64,000 nucleotides of DNA. Origin: Flaveria trinervia (taxonomy: Eukaryota; Streptophyta; Magnoliopsida; Asterales; Asteraceae). Under the pieces are notes generated by a model, which saw only the letters and a program-made list of their open reading frames with translations, had not been told where the DNA came from and searched no databases. Each line of letters starts with the position of its first letter. Position 1 is the first letter of the stretch. The stretch is taken from NCBI GenBank assembly GCA_025506515.1, contig CM046452.1, forward strand, positions 40,147,518 through 40,211,517, written 5' to 3'. Of this stretch, positions 58,691 to 64,000 are shown piece after piece. A program made the position numbers and the translations under genes.

Positions 58691-58983
58691 TGATAGAATC
58701 CGACAGTTCTAACTGGTGAAAAGAGCAACATGGCCTTTGTCACACATTTGACTGACACTCAAGAGGTTGTACTTGAGATTTTCCACATGGTTAACATCAT
58801 CAAACTTTATTTCCCCATTTAAAACAAAGCCTTTGCCGATGATGTAACCCTTTACATCATTGCCAAATGACACAACCCCTTCCTTCCTTGAGAGTAGTCA
58901 TTAAGAAGTGATCTGTTTCCTGTCATATGCATGGATCCTCCACTGTCTACATACCACATGCCTCTGAGGTATGTTGAAGAACC
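58691..58983 (-). pseudogene. pol: Element D protease
   Basis: The active site WYVDSGGSMHMTG is encoded near 58960-58920 and a flap-like GNDVKGYIIGKG near 58865-58830. The frame breaks near 58895. It follows the CAG of the acceptor-like site and is out of frame with the gag end by two bases. Confidence 0.78.
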
Positions 58984-58984
58984 C

Positions 58985-61307
58985 TGCAAAATACAACAAA
59001 TTAGTTAGATTTTGAGACCCAAACTTTTTGGTTTTGGGCCTGTTCTCATCAACAGATGGTAAACTAACATGTTTGTTGGAAACAACAACCTGAGAGGAAG
59101 AAACTAGTGAAGAAAAGGAATCCTTTGGCTTGGACCTCCTTTTCTGTGGTTTCAACATAGGAACATATAATTGGTTAACTCTTCCCAATAGATGTTGAAC
59201 CATCATAACCAGCTGTGTCTGATTTTGTGATAAGGCTTCAGCTCTTCGGACACATTGGCATTGGATTTGATAAGTTCCTATGTTGCACCTTCTTCTTTTG
59301 AGCAATCTCAGCTGTTACCTGTTTAACCCTTCCTTTTTGGATTTCTTTTTGGACTTAAGGGTTACAGGATTTGATGTTGCTGGTACAAATGTGGCTTCAA
59401 ACTCAGTTTTCATTTTAACCATTTTCTCTTTACTTTCCTCTTTATGTTTGAGTTTGGATCCCCTTTTGTACCAACAATCATCTGTAAGATGATTGAACAA
59501 ACCACATACTTCACATGGTTTCTTCTTCATCTATGTTGATCATCAACTAAAAAGAATGAAACTACTTAAGACTTGCTCTTCAGTACTTTGGAAGCATTAT
59601 TTGCTTTCTTGACTTCCTCTTTAGTAGTCTTCAAACTCTTTCTACTGACAGTTTTCTTCTCTTCAGTGCTGATAGTAGTTGGAGTTTGAACTTCAAGTGT
59701 TAAATCTTGCTCTCCAGTCCTTTCAGGACTTCCAGAAATAGCTCCTCAGTTGATCATCTCTTTGATCATGTGTGTGTCAGCAGTGGAACCATCAACATCA
59801 GCTAATGGGTTCTGAGAGGCTTAGTGCTGACTTCAACTTTTGATGATGCTCTATCAAAAGTGAATCACATGATGAGGTGGATTGGTTATTGCTTTCTCCA
59901 TCAGATTTCACTTCTGCTCTTGAAGCAAAATCTGTAGGAGGAGCAGTGTGATTATAACCAATACCAAATTTCACATTGGAAGCAGATTGCTTACTAAGAA
60001 GCATTTCGAAACCTTTGCATGATTGTACCCATCGATCACACTCTACCTGGGTGACTGTAAGGATTTCTTTGAGACTTCTCTGGTCTTCCAGAATAACCTC
60101 TAGCTTGGCCTTTTCATCATTTAATTGGCATTTAAGCTTAAAATCTCATCATTTTTACTATTAAGAGCAAACTCAAACTCAGCTTTTCTTTTGGAAATGG
60201 TTTTCTCAAACTCAAGTTTTTGATTTATTAATGCTACATTTGCCTCTCTAATGGAGACAAAGGCAGCAATGCATGATTCAGAACATAACTTGGCTTTAGC
60301 CTCTGAAGATACCTGACTTACCTGTGAAGATGATGCATTTGAGCAGGAACCCTCAGTAGACTCCAGGGCCATGAGAGCCAGATTCCCAAAGGACTATCAC
60401 CACTATGTTGACCAGCACCTGTGAACAGTTGTTCATGACCAGACATGTCATCCGGTAAACTGCTCCAGTCAACAACTCTAGGGGTGAAGAAGCTGTGTTG
60501 TTGAGGTTGAGGAGGTTGATGAGATTGAGATGGTTGAGGTTCTGGTAGTGCATGAGCTTGTGGTACTATAGGAACTTGAACTTGATTTGACTGTGGCATG
60601 TAATAACAGGGGTAAGGATATGGCATTTGTCCCTGAGGAACAAAATATGCAGGAGATTGTGGTTGAGAATGATGACTAGAATTGACAGGATGTTGCCCTC
60701 TCTGTGTTGTTGACTATTTCCAGGGAAAGTCACAAAAGGTGCAGAGAATTAGATCCAGATGATCTGCATTGTCTAGCAAAGTGTCCAAGCCTGTGGCATT
60801 TGTGACACTTCAACTTACTCTTGTCAAAACCAACTTTGGTTTTGCCAAGGAGTCCTGGGAACTTTCTTCCAGTTATTTTGTAGAACTTCTGAGATCTGAT
60901 ATTTATCAAGGCCATTTGGCTCAAAACATCCATCTCTTCTAAGTCATCATCAGCAATCCCCTTGAGATCATCCATGATGAAGCATAGATTGTCATTATTA
61001 CACCCAGTAAACTGACTATCAACACTTACAAACGCAGAATCAGAAGTGTTTGAGGAGAAATCAATATGCTCATCATACTGGCATTCAGATGAAGCATATT
61101 CTAACACATGACCAACCAGGCAGTGTTGCCTGGTACAAAGTCTTCAGTGAGCTTTCCAGATGAAGACAGTTTTCGTTTCTATTCTATCTCTCTCTCAAAT
61201 GTGAGCAATTTCCCATGGAGTTGGGTGAGAGATAGTTTGTCCAGATTTGCACTAGAGCGTAGGACAATATTATATGTGTCCCATCTCTCAGGCAGTGATC
61301 TGAGAAA
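58985..61307 (-). pseudogene. gag: Element D gag, missing its N-terminus
   Basis: Begins mid-core at 61307 in the RWDTYNIVLRSSANLDK-like segment. Next come LCFIMDDLKGIADDDLEEMD, LINIRSQKFYK, a CCHC knuckle (CHKCHRLGHFARQC, near 60810-60770), a Pro/Gln/His-rich stretch (60626-60440), and a helical coiled-coil segment (60330-60070). Then GYNHTAPPTDF near 59955, the C-terminal CEVCGLFNHLTDDC (59515-59470) and a Lys-rich tail. Only one copy of the unit duplicated in C is present. Several frameshifts. Confidence 0.83.
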
Positions 61308-62242
61308 TGTCAGGATCAGTGATCACAAGTTTGATGTATTAGAGCGTAACGTAGCATAATAAGAACAAGAATTAGACAAATTGTAGCAAGAATTTGATAC
61401 TCGTATGCATTAAGAACAAATACGGTTATAACGAGAGAATATATTTCAGTAACAAGGAATGTTTCCATGATATCGAATATTTCTGATCAAATCATTCACA
61501 TATTACAATAGGTTGACACTCCTTATAGAGTGCAATCGCTGCTGTTATCAGGGAAGTGACAACTGGCAGATCTAGTACAAAAATAACTAACTCTTAACAA
61601 ACTACTGAATCTTCACAACTACTGAGAACATATCAGAGTGTTAAGTACAAAATAAGAAACTAACTGACAAAAAAGAAACTACTGAAGCTACAACGACTGA
61701 AGAACAAGCTCTTCATTCGTTTTACAAAACTACTGAAAAACATAAAACTACTGATGAGTAAACCGTCACAACTACTGAGAAGACCTCTTCAGCTGTTGTG
61801 AGAAACGTTGATACTTGGTCTCAGCACTTGTGTCTTCAGACATTGTCTTCAGCACTTGTGTCTTCAGACTTTGTCTTCAGCACTTGTGTCTTCAGACTTT
61901 GTCTTCAGCACTTGTGTCTTTAGACTTTGTCTTCAGCACTTGTCTTCAGACATTGTCTTCAGCACTTGTCTTGAGACTTTGTCTTCAGCACTTGTCTTCA
62001 GACTTTGTCTTCAGACTTTGTCTTCAGACTTTGTCTTCAGACTTTGTCTTCAGACTTTGTCTTCAGCACTTGTCTTCAGACTTTGTCTTCAGCATTTGTC
62101 TTCAGACTTTGTCTTCAGCACTTGTGTTCAGACTTTGTAATCAGCTGATGTCTTCAGCTGTTGTGCTCTTCAGTAGTTGTTGTGACGTCTGTGGGACTTA
62201 AAGGTTTTTCTGATCTGGCTCATTGGTTCTTTTGGTCCAACA
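61308..62242 (-). repeat. Element E 3' LTR
   Basis: 935 bp, same ends and layout as the D LTR. The TATA box is damaged by a 2-bp loss (CTTATAGAG near 61531). The 13-bp minisatellite is shorter and rearranged. Confidence 0.92.
61815..62140. repeat. 13-bp minisatellite in the E LTR
   Basis: Units CTTCAGCACTTGT and CTTCAGACTTTGT. Unlike D it has 15-bp variants (CTTCAGCACTTGTGT) at the left and a run of consecutive CTTCAGACTTTGT units near 61990-62060. Confidence 0.92.
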
Positions 62243-62253
62243 AACTCCCCCTG
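62243..62253 (-). other. Element E polypurine tract
   Basis: The complement reads CAGGGGGAGTT beside the LTR, as in C and D. Confidence 0.85.
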
Positions 62254-62458
62254 AACCAATGCAGCCAAAACCTTTAACTTTATTGAGGTCCCACTTATTG
62301 TTGGTAGAATGGTTGGTCTTTTTCCTTCTTGATCAGTTGAGAATATGACCCATATAAGCACTGGCCTGGGAATGAGTCTCTGGTGATTGGTTGGAAATGT
62401 ATGGATGGGAGCTCTGTATTAATGATTTGGACACTGAGTGTTCCCCCATCCATGAGAG

Positions 62459-64000
62459 TCACTTCCCATGTATAAGCCTATAGGATTCTCTGGTGTATGC
62501 TCTGAGAAACATAATTTGTTCTTCCATGGTCAGGTTCTCAGCTTCACCATCAAACAATCGATCACGCCCATACAGCTCTGAGATGTACTTGGCCTGTTTG
62601 CCATTTTTGAGCTCAACTGTTGTAATCTGTCTGTATGCAAACTCATCAGGATGAGTCCCTTCAAGTAACAGACTGAGCTCATTTTATTTGAAGATCTCAA
62701 GCCTCTTGTAGACTAACCCCTTTTTAATAACTCTGTTCTCTAACATCTTTTGGGGTGGCTGTTTAGTCTCATAGGCCTTCTGAAATCTTCTACAATCTCC
62801 CAGGGTGATACTACAAGGACCATTGTGATCTCTTCATCTACGATCCTTTTTACTTGGCCCTTGTATCTCGAAGGAATGTCTTTCTTTACAATCCTGTGAG
62901 CCACCCTAGGATCAGGCCACACTCTCACCTTTTCCTTCTGATATTGAAATGTGTTGGCAAGGGTGTACAACCTCAGAGCTTCTTTCTTCATACTAGTTAT
63001 TGATGAAGAAGCAGCATAAGTTTTGTCGATGCTGTTCAACATCTCATCGTCATGAAGCCTTTGCTGCTGGTCTTCTTCAATCATTACTCTCACAGTTTCC
63101 ATCTGTGAGGTGGGAGTGATGGGCATGGGTTTGGCTTTAGGCAATGTTAGGACTGCAGACAGAGGCAGCCTATCTTCTTCCACATCATCCTTTTCTTCTT
63201 CTAGCCTCAACACCCTTCTCTTCTTCTTCTTGGGTGCATCATCGGCTGTTGGTTTAGAGGGTAAGGGAGTTGGTTTTGTGGGTTGTGGTTGTGGTTGTTT
63301 TGCAGAGGGAATGTTGACAGGCTGAGTTAGCATTTTAGAGGTGAGTGTGGCTTTTGAGTGTTTGGCTAGCTCAGTCCTGCTCCCTGCTCCTGCTTCATTC
63401 AAAGCTTCAACTACTAAACCCTTAGTGTATGCTTCAGACGAACAGATCTTGGAGGTTATGGCCAAGATACTATCCCTGGTCCATGATTTAATCTCGATCA
63501 ATGATCTCCCAAGATATTTTGCAATGAATCTGATCATGATCTCTAGTCTCTCTCTTTCTAATGCATCATAACTTTTCCATCTTGAGTTAATTTCTTCAAC
63601 TTCAAGTCTCCTGATCTCTGAGTCAAGCTGTGCAGTATCGAACCCTTGTCTATACAGTTTATCAATAATGGCATCCATTGATTTACTGTGTGTAGCATCT
63701 GACATTTTAATCATCTCATCGAGTGGAGTTCTTTCTCTTCCTTCACCCTTCCTCTTCTTATATGTGACATGAAAGTCTTTTGGACTTTCACCCACTTGAT
63801 CATTTTCGTTTCCCTTCACAGACTCCTCTTCCTTCTCAGTTTCCTTTTCTTTCAGTTTGCTCTTCCTCTTTGCTTTCACTGACTGACTCTCCCCCTTTTT
63901 GGTTGCATTGTTGCAAGGGTTTGAGTAGCAGAAAGCCTCGTGCTCACAATCTCCTCCACCAGGGGTTGTATGATTGAGGGAAGCCTCTCATCCATGGTTT
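62459..64000 (-). pseudogene. Element E extra ORF (aORF), C-terminal part
   Basis: 379 codons are open from 63879 to 62740. They give a Lys/Glu-rich start, a helical domain (MDAIIDKLYRQGFDTAQLD, IMIRFIAKYLGRSLIEI), a Pro-rich hinge with a KKKKRR basic run (a possible nuclear-localisation type cluster), and an acidic stretch. The C-terminal domain has YAASSSITSMKKEALRLYTL and KDIPSRYKGQVKRIVDEEI. A one-base loss near 62780 shifts frame; the final part continues to the stop at 62459-62461. The N-terminal half is off the window. This is the cleanest C-terminal copy of the second-family aORF. Confidence 0.82.

Larger units (their letters stand above)
50258..61307 (-). mobile_element. Element D: second-family SIRE retrotransposon, gag cut by element E
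   Basis: The 3' LTR (50258-51332) is followed rightward by PPT, aORF, hairpin spacer, RH, RT, INT, PR and gag, all on the minus strand. Gag stops abruptly at 61307, where the E LTR starts. The left flank CGAGT (50253-50257) is the expected TSD half; the 5' LTR, PBS and gag N-terminus are not in the window. LTR ends TGTCAGGATC and internal differences show a subfamily distinct from C. Confidence 0.9.
61308..64000 (-). mobile_element. Element E: second-family SIRE retrotransposon, 3' end only
   Basis: The 3' LTR (61308-62242), PPT and C-terminal part of its aORF are visible; the rest lies beyond the window. It interrupts the gag of D, so it is the youngest of the B-D-E series. Left flank AGAAA (61303-61307) is the expected TSD half. 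Confidence 0.88.

Noticed and set aside
61808..62201. Two more Leu/Gln/Ser repeat ORFs on the plus strand
   Set aside because: Same cause in the element E LTR.

Overview
This window is plant nuclear DNA made almost wholly of nested LTR retrotransposons of the Ty1/copia superfamily. I found no host protein gene, rRNA, tRNA or CRISPR array. Most copia copies have Sirevirus (SIRE)-clade pol and carry an extra open reading frame (here 'aORF') between pol and the 3' LTR. One nested copy looks Angela/Tork-like. aORFs of this kind (a central Y-P-R-F-L/I motif, long low-complexity linkers) are common in daisy-family (Asteraceae) genomes, so an Asteraceae-like eudicot is my best guess; that is inference.

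Layout. 1-4368: old relics, namely an LTR tail resembling element N and two broken gag fragments. 4369-17785: element A (+), a full-length, heavily mutated SIRE copy (LTRs, PBS, gag, PR, INT, RT, RH, a 2.5-kb spacer, aORF, PPT). 17786-18779: unassigned AT-rich spacer. From 18780: element B (-), same family as A and tail-to-tail with it. B is cut by three later insertions. N (23403-31572, TSD ATTAG) sits in its spacer. C (35130-49706, TSD GTCCA) sits in its RT. D (from 50258) sits just upstream of its RT. C and D belong to a second SIRE family. C's aORF is itself split by an antisense solo LTR, S (39274-40195, TSD AAGTG). D's gag is cut at 61308 by a fourth second-family copy, E, which runs off the right edge. 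B's integrase, protease, gag and 5' LTR, and the 5' end of D, must lie to the right of the window if they survive.

How the parts work together. In each element the LTR supplies promoter and polyA signals, the PBS (initiator-Met tRNA type) and PPT prime reverse transcription, gag makes the particle, and PR-INT-RT-RH process, integrate and copy. The aORF role is unknown. Nearly every ORF here carries frameshifts or stops, so these copies look dead or non-autonomous, although N and parts of C and E are well preserved.

Most interesting. The spacer between pol and aORF carries tandem arrays of short stem-loops in both SIRE families, with different sequences but the same position. In A and B it is four hairpins with loop GTCTGAG and stems that co-vary. 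In C and D it is CAGTAGTT/AACTACTG hairpins, one with a perfect 13-bp stem. Splice-acceptor-like signals directly precede the aORF in A and B and sit at the gag-protease junction in C and D. C has a 1.2-kb tandem duplication inside gag. The A/B tail-to-tail pair forms a long inverted repeat that could feed small-RNA silencing.
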